This document shows, in pieces, positions 1 to 12,000 of a stretch of 64,000 nt of DNA. The position numbers and the translations under genes are program-made. The number at the start of each line of letters is the position of its first letter. Within the stretch, counting starts at the first letter, position 1. The DNA is from Hemileia vastatrix. Lineage: Eukaryota > Basidiomycota > Pucciniomycetes > Pucciniales > Zaghouaniaceae. Below the pieces are notes generated by a model. The model did not search any database and was not told where the DNA came from. It saw only the letters and a list, made by a program, of their open reading frames with translations. The stretch covers positions 30,970,606-31,034,605 of the forward strand of contig JASXTE010000001.1 in NCBI GenBank assembly GCA_030280995.1, in the 5' to 3' direction.

Positions 1-1399
1 AATTAGGGGGAGACATGCCTTGTGGAACCACAGAAACTTCAAATAATGAATTGGAGATGACTCCTCCCATATAATTCTTTCCATTACGTGAAATAATGAA
101 GTTTGATGTAGGATTAACTGGTGCAGGGATGAGAAGACAACCAGTTCTCCAAAGACGTCCCAGGGAGATGAGATTCCTTCCAAGATCAGGGACATAAAGA
201 GCATCAGAAAAGAAAACTTTTCCTTCCATTCCTCCAGAAGCAGCAACAGTTCCTTTTCCAGTTGCATAGATTGATTTCCCAATACCAGCAAGTTGAATTC
301 GAATGTTGACAGGTTGAAAGGTGATGAAACTGTCTCTGTTGTTAAACATATGACAGCTGGCCCCAGAATCAATAATTGGAGAAAGGTTTGAGGAATGAGA
401 AGCCATGGAAGCAGAAGCGTTGATAATGCAGTCAGAATTTGATTTTTCAGACAAGCAGGCAACAGCTGTAAAAAGAAATTCTTCATCAGAAGGGAAGACA
501 AAAGCACAATTGGCCGTGACATCAGGTTGTTCTTCCTGAGGAGGGGGAACAGGAGTTGCTTTGTTGGAATTGTCCTTTGATGGGGCAGCTGAGTTGGCTT
601 GGTTCTTCTTGGGACGCAATTCAGGATGTTGAACAAAGCAATGATTGTCATCATGTCCAACATTTTGACCATGAACAGAACATGAGAGTTTGCTGCGTGC
701 CTTGGATTTGGATGATTTTGATGATTTGGCTGAGGCAGAGTGAGCATTGACATTTGACATAGCATTGTGAAATTCATCAACAACTTTGTCATCAGCAGCG
801 TAATCCAGGAAAGAAGATAAAACATCATCCAGATGCAGGTGATCAATTTCCTGTCTGTCTCTGGTGAGCAAACCACGCCAATGTTTGAAGGAAGGTGGAA
901 GAGTGGCAAAAAAGAGATAAATAAGAATTTCCTGGGGAATGATGAGCCCAGAACGGATCATATGGAAGTTAATGCCTTTGAATGCATCAACATGAGTTTT
1001 GGGGTCTCCTCCTTCAGAAAGAGAAAGAGTAACCATAGAGAGAAAGTGAGAAATCCGTGATCCAACTTTATTGCTGGCGTGTCTTCTTGCAAGAACAGAC
1101 CACATTTGAGCAGAGGTGTGGCAAGTGTTGACCAGCTTCTTGTTAACATCATCCAATCTGGTGATGATTTCATACCTGCACCTGGTGTCATTTTTGATCC
1201 ATAAAGCAAGTTGAGCTTTGATTTCAGCGTCTGAAGGTGAACCATCATTGTGAGGAACAGGGGCAGGGACTTGTCCAGAAACAATGCCAAAAAGATCCAG
1301 AACTTCAAAGTGAAGACGCATAATGTGTTCCCAGGTGTCATAGGATTCGTCAGTAAGAGGGGTGACCATAACCTTACTTGAATCCTGATTGGAGGCCAT
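1..1399 (-). CDS. Gag-protease N-terminal part of copia polyprotein (partial, element A)
   Basis: Starts at the ATG read leftward from 1399, 158 nt inside the 5' LTR, and stays open to the window edge. It encodes residues 1-466: the UBN2-type Gag (about 1-235), the Cys/His knuckle (C240, H243, H249, C254) and the aspartic protease with its DSG triad (344-346). The start has A at -3 and G at +4, a good eukaryotic initiation context, and is the same in every copy. See the CDS of element D for the full domain map. No disabling mutation is seen in this part. Confidence 0.92.
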   Translation of the reverse strand, partial: MASNQDSSKVMVTPLTDESYDTWEHIMRLHFEVLDLFGIVSGQVPAPVPHNDGSPSDAEIKAQLALWIKNDTRCRYEIITRLDDVNKKLVNTCHTSAQMWSVLARRHASNKVGSRISHFLSMVTLSLSEGGDPKTHVDAFKGINFHMIRSGLIIPQEILIYLFFATLPPSFKHWRGLLTRDRQEIDHLHLDDVLSSFLDYAADDKVVDEFHNAMSNVNAHSASAKSSKSSKSKARSKLSCSVHGQNVGHDDNHCFVQHPELRPKKNQANSAAPSKDNSNKATPVPPPQEEQPDVTANCAFVFPSDEEFLFTAVACLSEKSNSDCIINASASMASHSSNLSPIIDSGASCHMFNNRDSFITFQPVNIRIQLAGIGKSIYATGKGTVAASGGMEGKVFFSDALYVPDLGRNLISLGRLWRTGCLLIPAPVNPTSNFIISRNGKNYMGGVISNSLFEVSVVPQGMSPPN

Positions 1400-1543
1400 G
1401 ATTTGGTCGAGTCAACAGCAAAGATTTGGAGAGAAAGAAGATGAGATGTGAAGAGGATGATCCAAAATCTGAGAGAAAAGGCTGTTTTATTGTCCAGTAA
1501 GCGGTTTTGTTGTAAGTATTCTTGAGAAAGGTGCTTTAGGCAA

Positions 1544-1557
1544 CTGGGCCCATAACC
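1544..1557 (-). other. primer-binding site, element A
   Basis: On the minus strand it reads GGTTATGGGCCCAG immediately after the 5' LTR. It is complementary to the anticodon-arm segment of eukaryotic initiator tRNA-Met, as in Drosophila copia and yeast Ty5 (half-tRNA priming). Confidence 0.85.
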
Positions 1558-2473
1558 TGTAGAAGTTTTAGCACAGAGGAAAGCTAAACACAGGTCAATC
1601 AGCAACTGTGCACCTTACAACAACAAGTAACTACAACAAAGCGTGTGCTAAAACTGGACAAAAGACTCTATTCTCCCCACACAGTGCAAAGACTGTCAGA
1701 TGCGGCCAAAAGGGAAAGCAGTGGACAGGAAGAAGCAGTGGAAGGGATAAAGAGAATAGAGAGAAAGAGAAAGAAAAAGATTTGGATTTCATTGCAAAAA
1801 CAAACATACCTAAACACAGGTCAATCAGCAACTGTGCACCTTACAACAACAAGTAACTACAACAAAGCGTGTGCTAAAACTATAAGGGACACAAGTGTGA
1901 GCTGCTGTGGTTAGGACTAAAAGAATCAGAGAAAAGATAACAGAAAAGAAAAGGAAAGAACCTGGACAAAAGACTCTATTCTCCCCACACAGTGCAAAGA
2001 CTGTCAGATGCGGCCAAAAGGGAAAGCAGTGGACAGGAAGAAGCAGTGGAAGGGATAAAGAGAATAGAGAGAAAGAGAAAGAAAAAGATTTGGATGGGGA
2101 AAACGGAAATGGCAAAGAGAGGGCTCATTATATGACAAAGTCCACCATCCAAAACAATAGAAACTAACACGACGTCGACAAAACTACTAAACTACAATAC
2201 AGAAAAAGAGACAGGTTCACATCCAAGGAAAAAGTTCCCAGCCGGGGAAAAGATTCACACTCCAGGTAAAGAAACACGTCCTCGAGGTCCAGAATCAATA
2301 CATTGACTCCGGGTGGGAAAGAAATGTTGTTCTTGATGCTGGAGCTCGTATCTTTGAAGTTCCTCGGCGGAAAAGGTCAGGAAAAGAGGATATGAGCAAG
2401 GAGAATGACTTGAGACGATGGTAAGAAGCTGGAGTAAGGAATGGGTCAGGTATTAGAGGCAGAAATTTCAACA
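1558..2473 (-). repeat. 5' LTR of element A (916 bp)
   Basis: Complete LTR, TG...CA ended, with two copies of the internal 308-bp period (the GGACAAAAGACTC block recurs at 1654 and 1962). It is followed on the right by TSD AAACA. Confidence 0.95.
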
Positions 2474-2884
2474 AAACATCAACTCCTGAACATTTACGTC
2501 AGATTTATTATGATCATTATCAACATGATTCCTACTCTGATTCTCCTGATCCTCTTGGGTTATATGCAGCAAATGCCTTTGCTTTCTCTCTAGAAGCTCC
2601 CTTGCTAGCTCATGAAATTCCTGAACCCCAGTGTTATAAGCAAGCAATCTATTCCAAATATTCAGCAGAATGGGCAGAGGCTGTGAAACATGAACATCAA
2701 GCACTTCAGCGTTGTAACACTTGGAAAATTGTCCCCAGGCCTGAAAAAGCTAATGTAATTGGCTGCAGGTGGGTTTTCAGGGTTAAACCTAATGCTGATG
2801 GTGGTGTTTCAAAGTTCAAAGCCCGTTGTGTAGCAAAAGGATATTCTCAAATCCTAGGAATAGATTTTCATGAAACTTTTGCAC
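2474..2884 (+). pseudogene. copia polyprotein fragment, older copy H, left piece (RT N-terminal)
   Basis: Plus-strand coding sequence corresponding to polyprotein residues from about 913 to about 1050: the end of the Ser/Pro-rich linker and the start of the reverse transcriptase. The reading is open but broken on both sides, by element A at AAACA and by element B at TGCAC. It continues at 15784. H carries substitutions absent from the young copies (TCAACTCC for TCCACTCC near 2479; TTTCAAAGTT for TTTCCAAGTT near 2810), so it is an older or different lineage. Confidence 0.9.
2880..2884. other. TSD of element B, left (TGCAC)
   Basis: Matches TGCAC at 15784-15788 on the other side of B. The site lies in the RT coding region of host copy H. 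Confidence 0.95.
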
Positions 2885-3800
2885 TGTAGAAGTTTTAGCA
2901 CAGAGGAAAGCTAAACACAGGTCAATCAGCAACTGTGCACCTTACAACAACAAGTAACTACAACAAAGCGTGTGCTAAAACTGGACAAAAGACTCTATTC
3001 TCCCCACACAGTGCAAAGACTGTCAGATGCGGCCAAAAGGGAAAGCAGTGGACAGGAAGAAGCAGTGGAAGGGATAAAGAGAATAGAGAGAAAGAGAAAG
3101 AAAAAGATTTGGATTTCATTGCAAAAACAAACATACCTAAACACAGGTCAATCAGCAACTGTGCACCTTACAACAACAAGTAACTACAACAAAGCGTGTG
3201 CTAAAACTATAAGGGACACAAGTGTGAGCTGCTGTGGTTAGGACTAAAAGAATCAGAGAAAAGATAACAGAAAAGAAAAGGAAAGAACCTGGACAAAAGA
3301 CTCTATTCTCCCCACACAGTGCAAAGACTGTCAGATGCGGCCAAAAGGGAAAGCAGTGGACAGGAAGAAGCAGTGGAAGGGATAAAGAGAATAGAGAGAA
3401 AGAGAAAGAAAAAGATTTGGATGGGGAAAACGGAAATGGCAAAGAGAGGGCTCATTATATGACAAAGTCCACCATCCAAAACAATAGAAACTAACACGAC
3501 GTCGACAAAACTACTAAACTACAATACAGAAAAAGAGACAGGTTCACATCCAAGGAAAAAGTTCCCAGCCGGGGAAAAGATTCACACTCCAGGTAAAGAA
3601 ACACGTCCTCGAGGTCCAGAATCAATACATTGACTCCGGGTGGGAAAGAAATGTTGTTCTTGATGCTGGAGCTCGTATCTTTGAAGTTCCTCGGCGGAAA
3701 AGGTCAGGAAAAGAGGATATGAGCAAGGAGAATGACTTGAGACGATGGTAAGAAGCTGGAGTAAGGAATGGGTCAGGTATTAGAGGCAGAAATTTCAACA
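2885..3800 (-). repeat. 3' LTR of element B (916 bp)
   Basis: Complete two-unit LTR. The polypurine tract complement CCCCCCCTT adjoins it at 3801-3809, which identifies it as the 3' LTR of a minus-strand element. The polyprotein stop falls inside it, ending at 3773. Confidence 0.95.
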
Positions 3801-3809
3801 CCCCCCCTT
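3801..3809 (-). other. polypurine tract, element B
   Basis: Reads AAGGGGGGG on the element strand directly before the 3' LTR, the usual place of the plus-strand DNA primer. It is inside the polyprotein ORF. Confidence 0.85.
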
Positions 3810-6800
3810 AATACCAGACCCATGAGTTTGAGGAGATAAGACAGCTTGACTTTTCCTAAAGATTTTGTAAGAAGATCAGCCACCATGTGTTCAGTTGAAA
3901 TGTGTTGAAGCTGAAAATGATTTTTGTTGATGCTTTCAGTAATCCAACAAAGTTGAGTGTCCACATGTTTTGATCTTTGACGGTATCTGAGTGAATCCTT
4001 GCATTGTGAAATGGAACTGGCATTGTCAGCAAGGATTAAAGGTGAAGGTGACTTAGGAATATTGAAGGAAGTAAGTAATTTAGTCAGCCAGATTGCTTCA
4101 CATCCAGCATCCACAATGCCTCTGAACTCAGCTTCAGTACTAGAGATAGTGACGACTTGCTGCTTTTTAGAACTCCAGGAAATAGCTCCTCCATTGAGTA
4201 TGGCAACATACCCTCCAGTTGAGCGCCTGGTATCAGGATCCCCAGCATAATCAGTGTCAGAGTAAATAAGAGGACAGAGTGATGGATGATTTGGAATTGG
4301 GCATTTTCCTCCAAAAGTGAGAGATGATGATGAAGTGGCACGCAGATATCTGAAAGTGTGTTTGACAGCAAGCCAGTGTTTGATACCTGGTTCAATGAGA
4401 TGTTGAGATAATGCACCAACTGCAAAAGAGAGATCAGGTCTTGTTGCAACAGACAAATAGTTGAGTGCACCAATAGCAGAGCGGTAATTGATTTTCAGAG
4501 CATTGAATTCAGCAATTTCTTCACTGGTTGCTTTGACAGGATAATCATTTGGGGATAAGGGAGTGAGACAGGGATTACAGTTGGCCATATTCCAGTTGGA
4601 CAAAACTTTTTCAGCATAAGAATCTTGTGATAAAGAAAGAGTACGTGCTGTTCTGTTCCTGGTGAGACGCATTCCCAAAATCCAAGTGGCAGGACCAAGA
4701 TCATCCATCTCAAATTCAGTTTTGATTTTGTCTTTGAACCAAAGAAAATGATTACCAGTAATGACCATATCATCAACATGAAGATAAATGATACAGATTT
4801 GTGATTTGTTTCTCCAAACATACACACACTGATCACACTTAAGGGGGGAGAAGTTGAGCTTGCACAAGTAGTCATTTATACGTGAATTCCAGCAAAAGGG
4901 AGCTTGTTTGATGCCATAAAGAGGACGCAACAATTGGCAAACTTTACCTTCATTTCCAGCAGTTAGTGTTCCTTCAGGTTGTTCCATATAAACAGTTTCA
5001 TTTAAGTTTCCCTGGAGAAAAGCTGCCACTACATCCATTTGATGAACATCCCAGTCAAAATAAGCTGCTAAAGAAAGAATGGTCCTGAGAGAAGTGATCC
5101 GTCCAGTGGGTGCAAAAGTTTCATGAAAATCTATTCCTAGGATTTGAGAATATCCTTTTGCTACACAACGGGCTTTGAACTTGGAAACACCACCATCAGC
5201 ATTAGGTTTAACCCTGAAAACCCACCTGCAGCCAATTACATTAGCTTTTTCAGGCCTGGGGACAATTTTCCAAGTGTTACAACGCTGAAGTGCTTGATGT
5301 TCATGTTTCACAGCCTCTGCCCATTCTGCTGAATATTTGGAATAGATTGCTTGCTTATAACACTGGGGTTCAGGAATTTCATGAGCTAGCAAGGGAGCTT
5401 CTAGAGAGAAAGCAAAGGCATTTGCTGCATATAACCCAAGAGGGTCAGGAGAATCAGAGTAGGAATCATGTTGATAATGATCATAATAAATCTGACGTAA
5501 ATGTTCAGGAGTGGATGTTTCAGCTGAAGAGTTGTCAGAATAACTGGGGGATTGTGATGAGGGAACATAATCAGGATCTGCTGGATTGTCTGGCTCAATT
5601 GATGAATATGATGGATCAGATTGACTGGAACCTTCTTCATCTGGGACATTGGAATGAGGTAATCTTGTTAAGTGGCCAGGTGAAGGACAAGGAGTTGAAT
5701 TAGAAGGTGTGCCGGACATGTGAAAATCAGAGGAAGAAGAAGAAGAAGGAGAATTATCTTCAGAATGTGAATCAGAAATGTTTCCTGAGGATGGATCATG
5801 AGTTGGAGACTCAGAAGGAGATTGAGCTGGAGAAAAGGAAAGTCCAGGTGTTGGAAGTGGTTGACTGTCATGAATTTGATCTGGAATTTGCTTCATCAGT
5901 TGTGACCATTGAGGGCGCTTAAATCTGGAGTCAAGAAAGGGGAAGAAATTTTCATTGAAGGCCACAGATTTGGCAATAACAATCTTTTTAAGCTCAAGAT
6001 CCCAAACACGATAATTTGTTGTTCCAACTTCATATCCAAGCATGACACACTTTCTGGCATTAGCTGAAAACTTTCCAGGACGTTGATGTTTATCAAGAAA
6101 AGCATAGCAAGCACAACCAAAAACTCTGAGGTGTGAGACTCTGGGTTTGGATTTATTCCAGGCTTCAAAAGGAGTTGATTTGTTTTGAAGAGCTTTGGTT
6201 GGTAATCTGTTTTCAAGATATACTGCTGTTTTAACTGCTTCAGACCATAGGTGAATTGGTGCATTAGAATGAAACATCATGGTTTTGGATTTTTCAGTGG
6301 TAATACGGTTTCCTCTCTCAGAAATTGGATTTTGTTGGGGAGTGTAAGGAGCCGTAACTTGAAGAGCAATGCCATGTTGTTTAAGAAAGTTGACCAGACT
6401 AGAGTTGATATACTCACCACCACCGTCACAAACAAGCTTTTTGATTTTGAAGCCAGATTGCAGCTCTACAGATGCCTTGTATTCCAAGAAATATTTGAAT
6501 ACTTGGGCTTTTGAGGAAAGAAGGTAAACATGACGGTATGAAGTGGCCTGATCAGTGAACTTAAGGTAATACTGAGAACCATCAAAAGAAGGAGGTTGAA
6601 TTTTCCCAGATAAATCCGTGTGGATAACTTCAAGAGGATTTTTGGCAACAGGCAACTGGCCAGGAAAGGAAGCATGGGTTTGTTTACCCAACACACACGG
6701 TTCACAAAAATGCATTTCAGAATCAGACAAACTAGAACTAGATACATCAGATGCCATTCCATTAAAAAGTTTTTGAATATATGGGGCGTATGGATGTCCT

Positions 6801-8096
6801 AATCTGTTGTGCCAGAGAGTTAGAGACTGACTTGAAGCTTTTGCATAAAGAGCTGAGGAATTAGGGGGAGACATGCCTTGTGGAACCACAGAAACTTCAA
6901 ATAATGAATTGGAGATGACTCCTCCCATATAATTCTTTCCATTACGTGAAATAATGAAGTTTGATGTAGGATTAACTGGTGCAGGGATGAGAAGACAACC
7001 AGTTCTCCAAAGACGTCCCAGGGAGATGAGATTCCTTCCAAGATCAGGGACATAAAGAGCATCAGAAAAGAAAACTTTTCCTTCCATTCCTCCAGAAGCA
7101 GCAACAGTTCCTTTTCCAGTTGCATAGATTGATTTCCCAATACCAGCAAGTTGAATTCGAATGTTGACAGGTTGAAAGGTGATGAAACTGTCTCTGTTGT
7201 TAAACATATGACAGCTGGCCCCAGAATCAATAATTGGAGAAAGGTTTGAGGAATGAGAAGCCATGGAAGCAGAAGCGTTGATAATGCAGTCAGAATTTGA
7301 TTTTTCAGACAAGCAGGCAACAGCTGTAAAAAGAAATTCTTCATCAGAAGGGAAGACAAAAGCACAATTGGCCGTGACATCAGGTTGTTCTTCCTGAGGA
7401 GGGGGAACAGGAGTTGCTTTGTTGGAATTGTCCTTTGATGGGGCAGCTGAGTTGGCTTGGTTCTTCTTGGGACGCAATTCAGGATGTTGAACAAAGCAAT
7501 GATTGTCATCATGTCCAACATTTTGACCATGAACAGAACATGAGAGTTTGCTGCGTGCCTTGGATTTGGATGATTTTGATGATTTGGCTGAGGCAGAGTG
7601 AGCATTGACATTTGACATAGCATTGTGAAATTCATCAACAACTTTGTCATCAGCAGCGTAATCCAGGAAAGAAGATAAAACATCATCCAGATGCAGGTGA
7701 TCAATTTCCTGTCTGTCTCTGGTGAGCAAACCACGCCAATGTTTGAAGGAAGGTGGAAGAGTGGCAAAAAAGAGATAAATAAGAATTTCCTGGGGAATGA
7801 TGAGCCCAGAACGGATCATATGGAAGTTAATGCCTTTGAATGCATCAACATGAGTTTTGGGGTCTCCTCCTTCAGAAAGAGAAAGAGTAACCATAGAGAG
7901 AAAGTGAGAAATCCGTGATCCAACTTTATTGCTGGCGTGTCTTCTTGCAAGAACAGACCACATTTGAGCAGAGGTGTGGCAAGTGTTGACCAGCTTCTTG
8001 TTAACATCATCCAATCTGGTGATGATTTCATACCTGCACCTGGTGTCATTTTTGATCCATAAAGCAAGTTGAGCTTTGATTTCAGCGTCTGAAGGT

Positions 8097-8101
8097 GAAC
8101 C
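8097..8101. other. TSD of element C, left (GAACC)
   Basis: Matches GAACC at 14549-14553. The site is in the gag region of element B. Confidence 0.95.
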
Positions 8102-9017
8102 TGTAGAAGTTTTAGCACAGAGGAAAGCTAAACACAGGTCAATCAGCAACTGTGCACCTTACAACAACAAGTAACTACAACAAAGCGTGTGCTAAAACTG
8201 GACAAAAGACTCTATTCTCCCCACACAGTGCAAAGACTGTCAGATGCGGCCAAAAGGGAAAGCAGTGGACAGGAAGAAGCAGTGGAAGGGATAAAGAGAA
8301 TAGAGAGAAAGAGAAAGAAAAAGATTTGGATTTCATTGCAAAAACAAACATACCTAAACACAGGTCAATCAGCAACTGTGCACCTTACAACAACAAGTAA
8401 CTACAACAAAGCGTGTGCTAAAACTATAAGGGACACAAGTGTGAGCTGCTGTGGTTAGGACTAAAAGAATCAGAGAAAAGATAACAGAAAAGAAAAGGAA
8501 AGAACCTGGACAAAAGACTCTATTCTCCCCACACAGTGCAAAGACTGTCAGATGCGGCCAAAAGGGAAAGCAGTGGACAGGAAGAAGCAGTGGAAGGGAT
8601 AAAGAGAATAGAGAGAAAGAGAAAGAAAAAGATTTGGATGGGGAAAACGGAAATGGCAAAGAGAGGGCTCATTATATGACAAAGTCCACCATCCAAAACA
8701 ATAGAAACTAACACGACGTCGACAAAACTACTAAACTACAATACAGAAAAAGAGACAGGTTCACATCCAAGGAAAAAGTTCCCAGCCGGGGAAAAGATTC
8801 ACACTCCAGGTAAAGAAACACGTCCTCGAGGTCCAGAATCAATACATTGACTCCGGGTGGGAAAGAAATGTTGTTCTTGATGCTGGAGCTCGTATCTTTG
8901 AAGTTCCTCGGCGGAAAAGGTCAGGAAAAGAGGATATGAGCAAGGAGAATGACTTGAGACGATGGTAAGAAGCTGGAGTAAGGAATGGGTCAGGTATTAG
9001 AGGCAGAAATTTCAACA
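8102..9017 (-). repeat. 3' LTR of element C (916 bp)
   Basis: Two-unit LTR abutting the polypurine tract complement at 9018. It contains the stop codon of the polyprotein, ending at 8990. Confidence 0.95.
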
Positions 9018-12000
9018 CCCCCCCTTAATACCAGACCCATGAGTTTGAGGAGATAAGACAGCTTGACTTTTCCTAAAGATTTTGTAAGAAGATCAGCCAC
9101 CATGTGTTCAGTTGAAATGTGTTGAAGCTGAAAATGATTTTTGTTGATGCTTTCAGTAATCCAACAAAGTTGAGTGTCCACATGTTTTGATCTTTGACGG
9201 TATCTGAGTGAATCCTTGCATTGTGAAATGGAACTGGCATTGTCAGCAAGGATTAAAGGTGAAGGTGACTTAGGAATATTGAAGGAAGTAAGTAATTTAG
9301 TCAGCCAGATTGCTTCACATCCAGCATCCACAATGCCTCTGAACTCAGCTTCAGTACTAGAGATAGTGACGACTTGCTGCTTTTTAGAACTCCAGGAAAT
9401 AGCTCCTCCATTGAGTATGGCAACATACCCTCCAGTTGAGCGCCTGGTATCAGGATCCCCAGCATAATCAGTGTCAGAGTAAATAAGAGGACAGAGTGAT
9501 GGATGATTTGGAATTGGGCATTTTCCTCCAAAAGTGAGAGATGATGATGAAGTGGCACGCAGATATCTGAAAGTGTGTTTGACAGCAAGCCAGTGTTTGA
9601 TACCTGGTTCAATGAGATGTTGAGATAATGCACCAACTGCAAAAGAGAGATCAGGTCTTGTTGCAACAGACAAATAGTTGAGTGCACCAATAGCAGAGCG
9701 GTAATTGATTTTCAGAGCATTGAATTCAGCAATTTCTTCACTGGTTGCTTTGACAGGATAATCATTTGGGGATAAGGGAGTGAGACAGGGATTACAGTTG
9801 GCCATATTCCAGTTGGACAAAACTTTTTCAGCATAAGAATCTTGTGATAAAGAAAGAGTACGTGCTGTTCTGTTCCTGGTGAGACGCATTCCCAAAATCC
9901 AAGTGGCAGGACCAAGATCATCCATCTCAAATTCAGTTTTGATTTTGTCTTTGAACCAAAGAAAATGATTACCAGTAATGACCATATCATCAACATGAAG
10001 ATAAATGATACAGATTTGTGATTTGTTTCTCCAAACATACACACACTGATCACACTTAAGGGGGGAGAAGTTGAGCTTGCACAAGTAGTCATTTATACGT
10101 GAATTCCAGCAAAAGGGAGCTTGTTTGATGCCATAAAGAGGACGCAACAATTGGCAAACTTTACCTTCATTTCCAGCAGTTAGTGTTCCTTCAGGTTGTT
10201 CCATATAAACAGTTTCATTTAAGTTTCCCTGGAGAAAAGCTGCCACTACATCCATTTGATGAACATCCCAGTCAAAATAAGCTGCTAAAGAAAGAATGGT
10301 CCTGAGAGAAGTGATCCGTCCAGTGGGTGCAAAAGTTTCATGAAAATCTATTCCTAGGATTTGAGAATATCCTTTTGCTACACAACGGGCTTTGAACTTG
10401 GAAACACCACCATCAGCATTAGGTTTAACCCTGAAAACCCACCTGCAGCCAATTACATTAGCTTTTTCAGGCCTGGGGACAATTTTCCAAGTGTTACAAC
10501 GCTGAAGTGCTTGATGTTCATGTTTCACAGCCTCTGCCCATTCTGCTGAATATTTGGAATAGATTGCTTGCTTATAACACTGGGGTTCAGGAATTTCATG
10601 AGCTAGCAAGGGAGCTTCTAGAGAGAAAGCAAAGGCATTTGCTGCATATAACCCAAGAGGGTCAGGAGAATCAGAGTAGGAATCATGTTGATAATGATCA
10701 TAATAAATCTGACGTAAATGTTCAGGAGTGGATGTTTCAGCTGAAGAGTTGTCAGAATAACTGGGGGATTGTGATGAGGGAACATAATCAGGATCTGCTG
10801 GATTGTCTGGCTCAATTGATGAATATGATGGATCAGATTGACTGGAACCTTCTTCATCTGGGACATTGGAATGAGGTAATCTTGTTAAGTGGCCAGGTGA
10901 AGGACAAGGAGTTGAATTAGAAGGTGTGCCGGACATGTGAAAATCAGAGGAAGAAGAAGAAGAAGGAGAATTATCTTCAGAATGTGAATCAGAAATGTTT
11001 CCTGAGGATGGATCATGAGTTGGAGACTCAGAAGGAGATTGAGCTGGAGAAAAGGAAAGTCCAGGTGTTGGAAGTGGTTGACTGTCATGAATTTGATCTG
11101 GAATTTGCTTCATCAGTTGTGACCATTGAGGGCGCTTAAATCTGGAGTCAAGAAAGGGGAAGAAATTTTCATTGAAGGCCACAGATTTGGCAATAACAAT
11201 CTTTTTAAGCTCAAGATCCCAAACACGATAATTTGTTGTTCCAACTTCATATCCAAGCATGACACACTTTCTGGCATTAGCTGAAAACTTTCCAGGACGT
11301 TGATGTTTATCAAGAAAAGCATAGCAAGCACAACCAAAAACTCTGAGGTGTGAGACTCTGGGTTTGGATTTATTCCAGGCTTCAAAAGGAGTTGATTTGT
11401 TTTGAAGAGCTTTGGTTGGTAATCTGTTTTCAAGATATACTGCTGTTTTAACTGCTTCAGACCATAGGTGAATTGGTGCATTAGAATGAAACATCATGGT
11501 TTTGGATTTTTCAGTGGTAATACGGTTTCCTCTCTCAGAAATTGGATTTTGTTGGGGAGTGTAAGGAGCCGTAACTTGAAGAGCAATGCCATGTTGTTTA
11601 AGAAAGTTGACCAGACTAGAGTTGATATACTCACCACCACCGTCACAAACAAGCTTTTTGATTTTGAAGCCAGATTGCAGCTCTACAGATGCCTTGTATT
11701 CCAAGAAATATTTGAATACTTGGGCTTTTGAGGAAAGAAGGTAAACATGACGGTATGAAGTGGCCTGATCAGTGAACTTAAGGTAATACTGAGAACCATC
11801 AAAAGAAGGAGGTTGAATTTTCCCAGATAAATCCGTGTGGATAACTTCAAGAGGATTTTTGGCAACAGGCAACTGGCCAGGAAAGGAAGCATGGGTTTGT
11901 TTACCCAACACACACGGTTCACAAAAATGCATTTCAGAATCAGACAAACTAGAACTAGATACATCAGATGCCATTCCATTAAAAAGTTTTTGAATATATG

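Larger units (their letters stand above)
1..2473 (-). mobile_element. copia element A, 5' half (runs off left edge)
   Basis: Minus-strand copy of the 6,447-bp copia family. The window holds its 5' LTR, primer site, leader and the first 466 codons of the polyprotein; the rest lies left of base 1. Its right flank AAACA (2474-2478) is the expected 5-bp TSD and belongs to plus-strand copy H, so A is inserted in H. The matching left TSD is outside the window. The sequence aligns without indels to element C (C coordinate = A coordinate + 12075). Confidence 0.95.
3773..8101 (-). pseudogene. copia Gag-Pol polyprotein of element B, main piece (interrupted by C)
   Basis: Carries everything from late in the first Gag segment (about residue 53) to the stop inside the 3' LTR: knuckle, protease, integrase, RT and RNase H, all in frame with no stop. 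The ORF is cut at 8102 by element C. The missing first 53 codons lie at 14549-14709. The two pieces, less the 5-bp TSD, total 4,485 nt, which is 1,494 codons plus stop. The gene was therefore intact when C landed, and B is dead only through that insertion. An ATG inside the adjoining LTR of C gives a spurious in-frame start and should not be used. Confidence 0.93.

Noticed and set aside
1544..1557. Possible tRNA gene at the CTGGGCCCATAACC segment
   Set aside because: Only 14 nt match the initiator tRNA anticodon arm and no cloverleaf arms flank it. It is the primer-binding site.
1608..2170. Recurrent open frames of 64-96 codons in both strands of every LTR
   Set aside because: They follow the repetitive, CT-rich LTR, recur unchanged wherever the LTR does, have low-complexity products and no coding signature. 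They are chance frames.
5290..5703. Antisense open frame of 137 codons opposite the linker and RT region, present in several copies
   Set aside because: It mirrors the Ser/Pro-rich linker on the other strand and shows no known domain. In G it extends only because of base changes. A shadow of the sense gene.
8101..8149. An upstream in-frame ATG that would extend the polyprotein of B into the LTR of C
   Set aside because: It is created by the junction of C with B. The real first 53 codons of B lie at 14549-14709 and fit exactly once C and one GAACC are removed.
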